This document shows, in pieces, positions 49,739-62,095 of a stretch of DNA of 64,000 bases. The stretch covers positions 15,304,309 to 15,368,308 of the forward strand of contig NC_092025.1 of assembly GCF_042242105.1 (NCBI RefSeq), in the 5' to 3' direction. How positions within the stretch are numbered: position 1 is the first letter of the stretch; each line of letters starts with the position of its first letter. The DNA is from Pempheris klunzingeri. Taxonomy: Eukaryota > Chordata > Actinopteri > Acropomatiformes > Pempheridae. The position numbers were made by a program, and so were the translations under genes. The notes under the pieces were generated by a model, which did not search any database, was not told the DNA's origin, and saw nothing but the letters and a program-made list of their open reading frames with translations.

Positions 49739-50788
49739 ACAACCTGTGGTCCACTGAGAGGAGTGGACTAAATATTACCACCGTGCTGTCCCATTGTAAC
49801 TATGCTCCCCTCTGCATGCCCCTCCAACCCAGAGTACATACACATTGTTAGTCACACAAACACACATACCACTCCCTGTGTGTATGTATGTGTGCTTGTT
49901 TTAGCCATGCACCTGTATGGCATACACCCTAGCTTTCTGTCTCTGCATACTGTGCGCAGAGTCAGCGTGTCACTGTCTCCCAACCCATTGTGAACGTCTG
50001 TTGGGAAAAGCACCTCTTAAAGCAAGGGATGGTTAGGTGTACAGCTAATAGCACGTTCTAAATCCACTGGTGATTATTAGATGTGTTTAACATAGCGTTG
50101 TGTAGGGTCGGTTCTGTTGAAGGTCTGCTTCCAGGGCTGAGTACGAAGAGACAGTCACACGAGTGCAACCACTGGAAAACTTTCACACAATTAGTTTGAG
50201 GCTGTAATGACAGAGGAAGAATCGTTACACATCAGACACCATCGAAGATTGAAAAAGTTCCAGTTATCATTTCCTCATGAGGTTCACCTCACATGGCAAC
50301 AAAAATTAACTCCAGGATGTTGAATTGACCCACTCAGTAAAGTACTTCTATAAAAACAGCTTTGGTTGCCAAGCTGGCTGGAGAAAAACGCAGCGTGCTC
50401 CGAGGAGCTACGGGGTGGCAGGAAATATTTTGTATTGAAGGCCTAAATATGTTCATGCCATCCCCTGTTTGCAGATCAGGTCTGCTGATGTTAAAATGTT
50501 GGAGTTAACTTTTAGCAAATTAAAGCTCAAAACAAAAGAGTAGCAGAAGCCGAACGTGAAAAATAGACTTTTAACGATTAAGCGTCAGACATCCTGCTGG
50601 GTTGACGTTTTTCGGCAGGCAGGAGGAAGCTTAATTTCTAATTTTGACGACGTTAACTTAAACAACAGAATGCATTTGACCACATGGAGAGGAAGTGCAT
50701 GTAGTTTGGTGCTTTTTGGCCTTGTGCTGGTTATAACTGGACTGGGTGAAGTGGGCATTTTGCCAGTATGGGAGCAGACTGTGAGGAA

Positions 50789-50814
50789 GATGATGATGAT
50801 GATGATGATGATGG
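50789..50814 (+). repeat. ATG trinucleotide microsatellite
   Basis: About eight consecutive GAT/ATG units followed by GGTGGTGAT, within the inferred crebrf 3' UTR. Confidence 0.85.
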
Positions 50815-51016
50815 TGGTGATAAAGATAACATAAATAATGATCCATCTCCTCTAGGAAACTGTACATAGAAGCGTCTCCCAGTGAAAAACGGCACCGGCT
50901 CCTCTTTTTGTACAGTAGAGATGACCAGGCTAACAGTTTGGTGTGTTCATACTAGTGTTTGATCAGAGTTCTATTCATTGTGCCTTGTGTATGTATGTGT
51001 GTGTTTCTGTAGGTCA

Positions 51017-51037
51017 GTGAGTGTGAGTGTGAGTGTG

Positions 51038-51076
<39 letters not shown>

Positions 51077-51110
51077 GTGTGTGTGTGTGTGTGCGCGTGT
51101 GTGTGTGTGC

Positions 51111-51153
<43 letters not shown>
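51017..51153 (+). repeat. Compound GAGTGT / GT repeat
   Basis: Several GAGTGT units lead into about 100 bases of alternating GT with occasional GC interruptions. It is the largest simple repeat in the window and lies in the inferred crebrf 3' UTR. Long alternating purine-pyrimidine tracts can adopt Z-DNA and are usually length-polymorphic. Confidence 0.9.
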
Positions 51154-51157
<4 letters not shown>

Positions 51158-54046
51158 AGGGACTGAATGAGAGGAGGTGATTGGTCAGAACTCCCCGGAG
51201 TCCAGCCAAGGAGAGGACTATTTTACACTGAGGGAGATAGTTACTGAATGTGAGGTGGGGGACACCTGTGGGGTTTGTTGTGTATTTCAGTTGTCTAAAG
51301 ATATTCTGAATGTACATAAAAGAAATGGAAGCTCTCGTTGCGTGATGCCACAGAGTCTGTGTATATAGGAGGGCTCTGCAATAGATTACTTTTGGTTTTT
51401 GGTACTCTGTCTTTAGGGATCAGGGGAGGGTTAACAGATATTTTTGTTTAGAGTTACAAAAAAATATTTGCACACTATATTTTGATTGTTTTTTGTACCA
51501 AAGACACATGCAACGAAATGGCGACCAGCCAGTTTAAGTAAGGTTTTGCACAGCTTACCTGACGCCGTATTGAATGTAAGAAATGTGGGAGGGTCAGGGA
51601 ACTTCATTGAACTGTGAAATTAGCTTGGGTCCAATTCTGTACAGAAAAGGAACATTCATTCATTTTTGTTAAATCTAAAAATTAACCCCATCTACGGGCT
51701 TCTCCAGTGGATTTGTTGCTTAGCAAGCACTTCATTCCTGAACTGATTCCTCCCTCCATGTGCTAATTTTGTTAATGGCGCTGTCTAGGGCAAAAACCTT
51801 GAGCGCTAGTAGATAAGCTATGTTACATTTTTGCTTGTTTGTCAAAATGTCACCAACAATAACCAAAATGTTTTGTTCCTGTGTCACTTGTATGATTTCT
51901 GTATGTAGACGAGGTCTAGTACATCAACAAAATATTAACAGAATTGTGTTTTAAAGTACTGTATATAGAAACATTAACGATATATCTATCAATGGTAAAA
52001 TGCCACTTTTCATGACAATTGATTCATTTTTAAGCATGACACATTTCTAAAGCCTATCCTTGCATCAAGAAAGTTAGAGGAAAAAACACAAAAATCAAAA
52101 AAAAAAAAAAAAGGTTCTTGTTATATTTTTGTACTTAAGCCGCCTGCTAGCTTTCCTGTTGGTTTGAAAGTGTTAATTGATCAGATTCTCCAAGCGGAGG
52201 GAAGGAAATGTGGATCGAAAGGGGAGAAAGGTCTTTTAGAGCAACCAGTCGATCTGTTTGATATACAAACTGACACTTGACCCCTCCGGTCTCGTTTGAG
52301 TGATATTCAGAGAATCAGGACTGGATTTATTTAAAACACAATGCAGCGAAGCCATGTTGTAGTTCGAATGGTCTATAAAGAGAATGAGGACACGCTGTCT
52401 TTAGCGAGGACAGCGACGTGGAGATGTGAGGGCAGATGAGGAACCAGCTGCAGTGTTGTCAGAAAGCCAAAGCCATCATATTTTTGTCCCAGATTGATGT
52501 GGATTCAGCACTGTGCATTGTCATTTAGATTTTTTTCACACATGTTCCCTCGCTAACAGTGAAGAATGTTGAATTTTGCGCTTCCTGGGATTGACATTGA
52601 TGCCTTTGAGGTTGCATTGCTGATTTTTTTTTTTTTCTCCTCTTCCTGGCCTTGACTTCGGTCCTCAGCTTACATCCTTCCTGACCGGTCACAGCCGCAA
52701 AGAATAACTTTGTTACCAAAACACTCAGAGTAACATTGTCCAGGCCACAAATTGGCAACGTGTCCAACCTTAAAAAAAAAACGCATGATGCCTGTATGCT
52801 TTCCTCCCTGCTGCCTCCACAGAGGAAACGCTGCCTTTCCCAGGGATTTGAAAAATTCAATCAGAATTCACTTGGTTAGCAGGAAAATTCAAACAAAAAG
52901 CAAGCGTCTGATGAGGCAACAATTCAGGTTAGTTTGAAGTGAGTATCTGAAGATGGCGATGTAGAGCTGTGGTCTTTCCGTACCGTGTGATTGAATAACA
53001 GCTAGTGCTACATATATATATTTTTACTGTTTTCGGTTCCGTCTAAAAAGGGAGAAATGGTGCTTTTTCTGAAACTAGAATGACGAGTATCCATGATTCT
53101 TATTTGACTTCTTAGTCTAGTTGTAGCCTAATGACTTGCTCTCCCCTACCGTCCATAGCTATTTTCTTAGTAGTGATTCATTTTTGTAAATAAGTTAAAT
53201 TGTATCTTCTAAATGTTAGATATATGTATAGAATACTCTATCTTGTATGTTTGAAAACGAAAGCACTTTGTCCAAAAAAGGAAAAAAAACAAAACAAAAA
53301 GAAAAGCATTTTTTTCTTCCATTTGCTGCTAAAAGGCCTGGTGTGAATGCTGCAAGTGTACTTGACGACTACTTGCGTGGATAGGTCTATTACCTGACTT
53401 GGCTAGGTTTATAAACTAGCATGGAGTTGGTGTACGGCCTGACGAAGGTTAGATCTACATGTTTCTGGAGCCATGTAATGATATGAGGTGTTGTTTGAGT
53501 GTGTATCATTGCTTGGCTTTGGGAAGCCCAGTGTCTTGACAGGATAGGTCTATTTCCTGGTCAGGGGATAGTGTGTTTGTGGTCTTAAAAAAAAAGAGGG
53601 TTTTGATTCCAGGGCCCCTACTTTGATCCTGATGCTGACCCCCTTGGCGTCATGATTCATTTGCCTTCAGTAGAGGTTTCCTATGGAAAAACTGATTCTG
53701 CTTTGGCTTCCTCTTCAGGGTGATGTACAGTGTAGACACATTTCTCCAGAGAGCTATATTGTTATCATTTGTAAACTGATTTCTACTTGTGACTTAATGA
53801 GGAGAGGTTTAGCCTGGGGCGGCCAGGAAGAGCCCGTTTGAAAGATGTTGTTCCGGGCCGCCTTGGGGGAAGTTACTATATCACTGTACTGTATGGCAAG
53901 CCAATTACAAATGGAGACTCAATCCGGACACTTATTGCCTTCTTAAACTTCTCACTTACACACAAACAAAAATAAAAACACGGTAGACATGTCAGTTGCC
54001 AAGGGGTGTGCCTGAGGTTTATGACACTGTTCTGCCAACATATGGT

Positions 54047-54098
54047 CAACAACAACAGTAACAACAACAACAACAACAACAATAACAACAACAACAAA
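54047..54098 (+). repeat. CAA trinucleotide microsatellite
   Basis: CAA/ACA run of roughly 50 bases with a few interruptions. It reads as poly-Leu (or poly-Gln) in spurious open frames, which should not be taken as genes. Confidence 0.9.
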
Positions 54099-54578
54099 AC
54101 CATTCAGCCTGATTGGCTCAAAACAACCTTGACTGAAGTAGCAGACGTGGTGAAATGTTACTGAGAAATGGCTTCAAAAATTTGTGTCAGTTGTACTTTT
54201 GAAGCATTTTTTCAGCTGTAATTTTGCCCAGGTCTGGTAGGGGGTCAACAGTGGTTAAAGGGCCGCTGGTTGACGGACAGTAGACCAGCTCAGCGATGCG
54301 GCTGACAAGAGAAGCGTGTGTGTTTTATTCACGATCACGAGGCTGGTTCAAGTCAGAGTCCTCACAGGTTTTTACATTTAACATGATAGGCGCAAGCTGT
54401 GCAACTTTACATTCAAACCAGGAGACTCTGTGGCATTTTAACAGTCAAGGAGTGAGTGAAAATCAACGCCAGTAAAACTATTCCTTTTTTCTTTTTATTT
54501 CTGATGATAAAAATCATAAATCCTATACAGTCAACTATTAAGCTAATAGAGTGTGTAACTTTGTGCTACTCTTGTCCA

Positions 54579-54584
54579 ATAAAA
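54579..54584 (+). terminator. crebrf: Candidate poly(A) signal for crebrf
   Basis: AATAAA in the context TCCAATAAAAGC, 4.8 kb after the crebrf stop. A further candidate is at 60559-60564. Neither can be proven from sequence. Confidence 0.4.
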
Positions 54585-54732
54585 GCTAAGTGGATCCATA
54601 AAGCTCTTCTTCAGCAAATCAGGGTAATAACGTTCTTCTATCTGACATATGTGATGACATATAAAATCAAAAGAAAATATATTTATGTTTTCCAATTATT
54701 GTCGCCATTCTTTACTCTGTACAAAATATTTT

Positions 54733-54763
54733 GTGTGTGCGTGTGTGTGTGTGTGTGTGTGTT
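54733..54763 (+). repeat. GT dinucleotide microsatellite
   Basis: GT run of about 15 units with one GC interruption. Confidence 0.85.
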
Positions 54764-55629
54764 ATGAATTATCAATGTCAATCAATATAGTGCAATGCTC
54801 GCTACACAAACTGAAAAAAAGGCCAACAGACAACAGACTCTTAACAAGAATTCACAAAGTTTCTTCGCTTTCTCTAAATCGGTATTCAAACATACACAAC
54901 CTACATTTTCCTCTCACGAAAGGATATGACTCGGATTTCCTGCCGTGATCCAGCTGGGGTTTGTCACATGGTGCTGATTACTTGTCATTATCCCAGAAAT
55001 AACCCAAGAATCCAAATTTCAAATGGCATCTGTATTCAGATCCTTTTATAAGTAACGCTGTTCATGTGATTGTTGTTCTCGACAACTGTCATCAGACCAG
55101 ACTTCCCCTTGGATGTTTTTCATTGATTCAATCTGTTGGACCAATCAGAGGAAGATTCACACTGATTGTTGCACTAAACAACAACAGAATGGTGAATTTT
55201 GCATTATTGACCTTTATGATCATTATTGTTCAACATACTATTATTTCTATTGTAAAAGTCAGACTCCTGGATTTGATACCACTTCCAAACGTTGTAGAGG
55301 ATTTTTATTTCATTTGAGAGATAAAAAGTAATTTCCAAGAAGTTTCCTTGAAAGAACTTTGCATTGTAGTAATGGGAAAAATAGGGACAGTGTTTAATTA
55401 ACACACTTCTGAGCTAAGCAGGTCAGCTGAACATGCCAAAAATATAAAATTTGTCTACAGCCAAACATATAACTCATACATGTGTAGAGAATACAGTTTT
55501 CAATAATTAATTAATATTTCCCTGGGTGTACAGCTGCAGTAATCAATATTTCTGTACAGAAAATGTAAGTGGACTGTGCAGTTCCCCTCAGCTCTACAGA
55601 GCATACTAGTGTCTTTTATCTGCTTTGGT

Positions 55630-55890
55630 TTTACAGCCCACAACTGTACTGTTTTGGTTTAATCACAGCACTCTCATCAGTGTTGTTTTCAATGGAAAAA
55701 GCTCTAAAAACCCTGTGTGCACTACCTGCTCAGCAGGCAGACACCGTTAGTGACAAGCGGGTGGAAATAGTGGAGCATTTAGTAGCTAAAGACTTTCCCT
55801 CAGAAGCGGGTGGAGACCAAAAACTGAGCCAAAAAAGAGTGAATATTGGACTTATTAATCAGGTGGCCAAAAACATGATACATATTCACA
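55630..55890. repeat. Interspersed repeat, second copy of the 38038-38200 family
   Basis: Contains ACTGTTTTGGTTTAATCACA, CAGCAGGCAGACACCGTTAG, ATAGTGGAGCATTTAGTAGC and GGTGGCCAAAAACATGA. The 109-codon frame at 55569-55898 runs through it and is therefore considered repeat-derived. Confidence 0.6.
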
Positions 55891-57138
55891 ACAAGTGAAA
55901 AGAAATAAATGCTGTGTACACAGCTTGTTGTGGCTGTTAGAGAGCAGTTCTTTCAAGGATATTCCCATTTATCACCAGTAATGAGTACCAAAATACAGTA
56001 CTTGTTTCTGAGGAATTTAGGAAATTACAGAATAGTAAAATATAAGCAATACCAAATATTTTTGTCTCAATGAATTGGGTTTGTAAAACAACTATAAATC
56101 CCCTCACCTCCTGCTGGCTGTTGTGTCAGATCTCAGAGTCTGGCTTTGAGTTGCTTTTGAGGCATTTCAAAATGTTTTATGTTTTAGTCAGGCCCATGTG
56201 GTCTGCTCTCACTTGTAGCAAACACCTCACCTTCAGAGGTTGTATGCTGACTACCCCCCACATGTTCCCGTGTGTAAATTAGATACATACAGAAGTGTAA
56301 ATGCAGTGGGAGTTATGTTTTTGCTTGCTGATTCCCTGCATAGCACTGAGAGAATCAAGTGATGTCTGGAGTTTGTCGCCGATTGGGAAATTATTTGGCC
56401 AATCAACAGAAAGCGTCTCCATTGCCACAGATTTCACTCACTGTGCTCTCAGTTGAATGATTTCATACTTGCTGCTATTGAATGAGCACAAAGAGACTTA
56501 AAATTTTGGTTTAGTGTCCATGACACAATTACAGTAAACTATTACCACACACCCCCTTTTTTTCACAACCTTTTTTTTTTTTTCCTACGAAAAGTCAAAA
56601 GACCAACAGTGTTACTCACATTGCACTTGGTTTTTACATATACGAGGAAAAAAACGATACTTTGAATATGATGCCTGCTGAACCAGGTGCCTTAATCAAA
56701 TATATGAGAACACAAATCTGCACCTTCTGTCAGTCTGGAGGGGTTTCCCTACAGAAACAAGGGGCTGGGTTTCCCAAAACCTACACTTGAAGTACGAAAA
56801 TGAAATGAAAAAAACCTCACTTTAACCCAAATCAATACTTTTTGTATAATAATCAGCCTTTAACAGCCGATGTGAGCTGTCTGTCGTGTATGGATTGATA
56901 AATTCCCTTTTAAAGCATCACTGAAGTAAATGACAACTTGGAAACTAAATTGATGTTTTGGGAAACCTGCTTCTGTTTTTAACTCTTTCTCTGCCCACTA
57001 CGCCACGTTCTTGTGTTTTCTGTATTGGCTGCTGCTGCTATCACTGCTGGTGTGTTAGTGTAGAGAAGAGCAAACTTCCACTGTGTCTGAGGCAGAGGGA
57101 GACTGGGCCTGCTTTTTACCTTGTCAATTACAATGCAT

Positions 57139-57173
57139 TCTTCTTCTTCTTCTATTTCTTCTCTTTCTTCTTC

Positions 57174-57205
<32 letters not shown>

Positions 57206-57210
57206 CTTCT
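57139..57210 (+). repeat. TTC-rich polypyrimidine microsatellite
   Basis: About 72 bases of TTC units with a few TTT/CTA interruptions. It encodes runs of Ser, Leu or Phe on one strand and Glu or Arg on the other, giving spurious frames. Mirror-symmetric homopurine-homopyrimidine tracts like this can form triplex DNA. Confidence 0.9.
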
Positions 57211-58594
57211 GTGGTTTCGACATGGAGCACAGTGTTGCTGCCTCATGAGACCTTTTGGAGAAAGGGAAAAAAAAACCCAAGAAAAAAAAAGCATAAAACA
57301 GAACTTTCCATTTCTTAACTTTGCTATTATGAAGTGCCAGACCCTCCTTGAAGTCAGTGTTGGCACTGAGTCGCAGGTTGCGAATGAAGCGACATACTGA
57401 GCATGGAGGTAAACTGTGGTGCTAATCTGTGTGTGGCTGGGTGCTAACATGGCTGTGTTAAAAAGCTGTATTAGCCATCTATTCCTTCTGTTGATGACTC
57501 TGGTCAGTCTCGTGTTTCTGACTGCTGCACTGCTGTATGCTGACATAGCGAGGTATAACTCTGCTGCTGCTGCTTTGCTGATGAATGTAGACTAGTCTTC
57601 CTCAGCAGGATCATACAGACAGATGTGAGTGTCTGGTGGAGCTTTTCCTGTTGTTCTTCTTCCCGTTAGACTTTGTTTGGAACACGGAGGGAGACTCTTG
57701 TCGTCAGGATCCAGAAAGATCATGAATGTTGTATCTTTATATGGCCGCTGTCCTGCTTATATGTTGAAACTTTTTTTTTAAATTAATGTTATGGTTTGAT
57801 ATTTATGGTCTGACTCTGTCAAATGTTGCACGTTTTGAATTTCTTTTTTCCTAAATTATATTTTATTGCCTTTTCCCTGATCCCAGTGTTCATACCATTT
57901 CTTTGATATTTATTTGTTTCGTCCTATAAATTAACATGTAAGGAGACAATTTGTTGAAACTAGTCGTTATAGCTTTTCCATTGAAGCAGGCTTTATCAGG
58001 AGTCAGAGACTTCACATGAGATTCACAGACGTGAGTCAGTGTCACAATGAAACTGGAATGTCATCATATACAACTATTTTATTTTGTAAAAATAGTATGT
58101 CTATGATATTACCTCATCATCTACCTTAAATGATATTTTGTACAATCCTGCCTCTGCACTCTGAAGATGCAGGTGATTATAAAGACAATCATTCATTTAT
58201 GTTTAATTAGACAGCAAATAATCCACAAAAAATAGACTGCAAAACAATTTAGTTTGACATTAAAAAGGCAGGTTTTAAGAGATGAAACATAAAGTAAATC
58301 CAATAAATTAGTTCAAAAACTAATTTCAATCAAATCAAATAAATCAATACAGACATTAATTTAAATAAAGAAATGCCTAAAAGAGATAAAATCTGTAAAT
58401 CAATAGCAAAATCCAACTAAAAAAAAAGACGGTCAAACAAGATTCTTGTAATTTTGTAATGTACCAAATATTTAATAGTAGACAGGGTAGTGATGTGTTA
58501 AAGGAATATTTAATCTTGTAATATTTTGACCGATACCACTTTCATGTCTACACAGTAAATATGGAGCTACTGTGCTCGACAGCCCGTCTCTGTC

Positions 58595-58790
58595 TCGATC
58601 AATCAGTCTTTATCTATATAGCTCCAATTCATAACAGCGTTATCTCGAGACTCTTTCCATAAAGAGCAGGTTTAGACCAAACTCTTTAATTAAGAGAGAG
58701 ACCCAGCGATTCAGGAATTAAGGATTGAAGAATCCCCACGTGAGCAAACATCAGATATTAGGTAACAGTGGCTGTCAGGGATCAGAAACA
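58595..58790. repeat. SINE-like teleost repeat
   Basis: TTTATCTATATAGCTCCAAT, ATAACAGCGTTATCTCGAGA, AAAGAGCAGGTTTAGACCAA and the AGAGACCCAGC word follow the order of a common dispersed fish repeat known to me. The limits are approximate. Confidence 0.5.
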
Positions 58791-60558
58791 GCTAACGTGA
58801 CTCTGTCCAAACATAAAGACTCACTGGTTCACATGTTAAATCTCGTTTGTTTAATCAGTACAAAAATAAAAGTATTAAAAACGACACATTTTACAGGTTA
58901 ATAAGGTTCATTAGGAGATTCATTAGGAGATTAAAAGTTAAACTGCACCAATTTCACCAGATTTATCCATAAACAAAACATTTATCACAAACAAAACTCA
59001 AATAATCACATAGAAATCAAACACATGTTGGCTTCAGTTATGTCTGTCTGCTCCTGTGCTCCTGTGTTCTGCCATTCAAAAGAATTTAGATGCTCTCAGA
59101 ACTGCAGTCTCATTGTGACTCTGTGTTTTCGTCGTCTGTGAAGCCCATGAAGCGTTCTGTCATTGGAGGTTGGACGCGGTCAGAAGGGGCGGTAGAGCCC
59201 TAAACCAGGTCCACCGAATCAGCGAAGACAACCTTTCGATGACACAACTCTTCTTTGGTCGCGACTCCGGACTGAGGATCAGGTGCTCCACGGCTTAGGA
59301 GTCTCTTTCTAACCTCAGTGGGGAAATTTGAAAATTTGATCAGTTTTCTGGGAAAACTGCGCCAGAGATGTTTCGCTCCTTCTGGGTGCTTTTTTTTTTA
59401 TTTCAGAAGGGCTTTGGTTCGCAGTTGTCTTGTCAGGGAGCTCCTGAGATTAATCAGGGGTCACTAAAGGCTGGTGGGCAGAGACCCCTCATCCTCCCCT
59501 GCAATGAATGATGAGGAGGAGCTCATTTCCTCTTCTGCAGACTGATCTTATTAAAGCAAACGACAACAACCCACCCTAGATAATAACAAAAACCCCTCTT
59601 TCCATATCTACACAGGTCCAACTCAACATCCAATGATTTACATCTCCCTCCAGAGTTGCCAAAATGCATGGAGCAGGAGACATTTAACGAAAAGAAAATG
59701 CTTACCCTAAAGCATCTGTACTGTTTCTTTTTTCTTTTCTTTTTTTTTCCAATTTTGATAATAACGACAGACAGTTAAGACGATTTTATAGGAAATCCAT
59801 ACAAGTCCAAACATGTAGAGGATGTGGGAGGTATCGGTCATTCTGAGCTCCACAGCTACATGCCATTGTTATGATGCTTCTGGTCTTGTATGGTAAGTTA
59901 TTTGATTAGATCAACAGCATGGGATCTTTCTGTAGTTAGTCCTGTGTGTGTTCCTCTCCCCAGTCTCAGTAGGAAGGCTGTACTTCACTGCTAAGTGCTC
60001 TATAATAGATCTCTTGGTGATTCTAATTTCATAAAGAAGCAAAACCTGCAGAAAGTGTATCCTGCTGAAACTAACTTGATCCTCTCTTTAGCAATGACGT
60101 CTATATTTGTAGTTCACATATATGCCTGTTCGAATACAATATCTTGACAGTTGTTATATTTATGTTGTGTAATAAATGTTGTGCTGGGTTTATACTTTTG
60201 TTTTATCTAACTTTTTGTTTTACATTGTTTTGTTTTTTTTGTTGTTTTTTTTGGAGGCACAGTGGGTGGTTTTATGCACAGGCATGGAAATCTAAAAGAT
60301 GTTTTATTTTTATTTTTTTCGGTTTGTACTGTAACAAGTCATTCTGTTTCAGAGCTTCTGACAGTTTTTGTCTCTGGCTGCTCGACATCCTGCGGACACC
60401 TGACCTGAATCTCTGTTGTGTTATTGTGCCTCTCTCTTTTTCTTTCTTTCTTATTTTTGAAATCATTCTTTCTCTGTTGTATCAGCCGGGAGTTGGTACC
60501 ACAGCTCTGCTTGTAACCACAATAGTCTGATTATGTTTATTGATTTTAATATCAAAAT

Positions 60559-60564
60559 AATAAA
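60559..60564 (+). terminator. Candidate distal poly(A) signal
   Basis: AATAAA followed by a T-rich stretch (TGTCTATTTC). It could end an extended crebrf transcript, or be unused. Confidence 0.25.
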
Positions 60565-61429
60565 ACCATTAGCACCCCACCCTGACTCTTGTCTATTTCA
60601 ATTACTTAGTTATTAATTGTTACACTGTGTGCACACAAAATTACGGAGAGGAGAGGAAACTTTGAATGTATTGATACAAGTTTATCCAGTTTTGCAAATG
60701 AGCAAAAAATGGTTTCCAGATTGTTTATGAGGTTGTTGCATCTCAGAAAGAATATTATGAATTACAGAATGTTATTCTGTATTTTTTATTATCTACAAAA
60801 TGCTGTCAGAAGACCAAAAGCAACAACGTGTAAATCAGTTTCTCAATAATGTCTGACTTTATTTAGCACTCAGACCGAAGTCCATTTGTTTCCACTGAGG
60901 ATGCAACTCCTAAAAAAATGGGTCACTAATATACATTTATTTTTATTTTATTTTTTTTTAATTTTATACATTATTCATAACAAAGGCTTGATAATTTCCA
61001 AAAACAACCTGGACAAAACTGTAGTGTTTAGCAGATGTTATTCAAACAGAAGGAAACATGTTTTACTGTGGTATAAGTCGGTGCTCTGTAAGTATTTAGG
61101 GCACCGGGACGGAGGATGTGGGGATGACTTGTCATAAACAGAAGTGCCCGTCTTCATCATCATGACAAAACTTCACTGTCACCCAGTATGATTCTTTTTT
61201 TTTTTTTTTCTTGACAACCATGAAGGTCTGTAGAGGAATAAGCCAATTAGATTTAAGCTAAACAGACTGAACACAGGATGCAACACCACACCAAACACAT
61301 TAATGCGGCTATATGGGAGTCTTCGCATTTTCCTGTTGATAAAACTATTCATATTGACCCAAAAGCAATGAGTACAAATTGAATATATATATAACAAATA
61401 GCACAAGCATAGTCTTTATTTAGCCCAAA

Positions 61430-61585
61430 TCTCAAAAATTTCTCCTACAGGTTAACACATTAAGTCTTTGCCCTTATTATGAATACATTATTTATCTCTG
61501 GGCTTCACTGGCTCATATATAAACCAATGGGTGACACCTTGTTTCGTCCATCTTTATATAGTCTATTGAAAAAACTCACGTCCAC
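61430..61585 (-). mobile_element. Degraded reverse copy of the 26963-27437 MITE
   Basis: On the minus strand it reads CAATAGACTATATAAAGATG, then GGTGTCACCCATTGGTTT, matching the left end of the intact element (AGACTGTTTAAAAGAAG, GATGTCACCCACTGGTTT). Only the terminal third is recognisable. Confidence 0.55.
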
Positions 61586-62095
61586 AAGACCATAACATCA
61601 TATCTGTACTGGTCTGTAGACAATTTTCATCTACTCCTGTATAAACGTTTGCTAGTTTGTTCCTGCTTAGAGATGAAGTACTATGAAGTACTCAATTGCT
61701 AACTGGCCAGACATAGCTGGCGTTTTTCAGCCACGTTCCTCTTTTTCCAACTGTACCTCGGTATGATTTGAGTGAGGAGCTGTGACTATGTTCGTTGTCT
61801 TATATACAACCACTGCTTCAGATATTTTAGATAAGGTTTGCTTGAAAAAATTTATTTTGGCTTGATTTTTTTCCATTATACGCCCACATTATGAAACCAC
61901 GTTAAAATTAATTAGTGAACTTTTATTCTATTTTTACATCATATGTTTGTTAATTACTCTATCTATACTCTAATTACTCTATCATACACAAACAGCACAA
62001 ACTATCTGTTAAACAGACAAAAAGAATTACTACTTCGCCTGTCAAGGGGCGCGTTGTTTCTTTTTGGGCCTCCGGGTTGCCGTACCAAAACAAAT

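Larger units (their letters stand above)
49739..54600 (+). other. crebrf: Long 3' UTR of crebrf
   Basis: No coding exon is recognisable after the stop. The stretch is AT-rich with long T/A runs, an ATG-repeat at 50789-50814, a large GT block at 51017-51153, a Pumilio-type word TGTAAATA at 53185-53192, and AGCACTT words at 51726-51732 and 53262-53268. An AATAAA at 54579-54584 is a plausible end. Mammalian CREBRF also has a multi-kilobase 3' UTR, which supports the reading, but the true end could be at a later signal. Confidence 0.55.
54600..62000. other. Gene-free region between crebrf and bnip1
   Basis: No exon was recognised on either strand. It contains simple repeats, SINE-like and MITE fragments, and many T-rich runs. 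Small frames on both strands are explained by repeats or low-complexity sequence. Part of it may still be crebrf 3' UTR, given the AATAAA at 60559-60564. Confidence 0.5.

Noticed and set aside
53876..54103. Frame with a poly-Leu start on the minus strand
   Set aside because: The leucine run is the CAA/TTG microsatellite; no other coding evidence.
55569..55898. 109-codon open frame downstream of crebrf
   Set aside because: It runs through a dispersed repeat that has a second copy at 38038-38200, so it is better explained as repeat sequence than as a gene.
57083..57546. Long frames on both strands rich in Leu, Ser, Glu or Arg
   Set aside because: They are translations of the TTC/GAA microsatellite at 57139-57210.
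60144..60530. 128-codon Phe/Cys-rich frame
   Set aside because: Product of T-rich DNA; hydrophobic low complexity with no domain or splice context.
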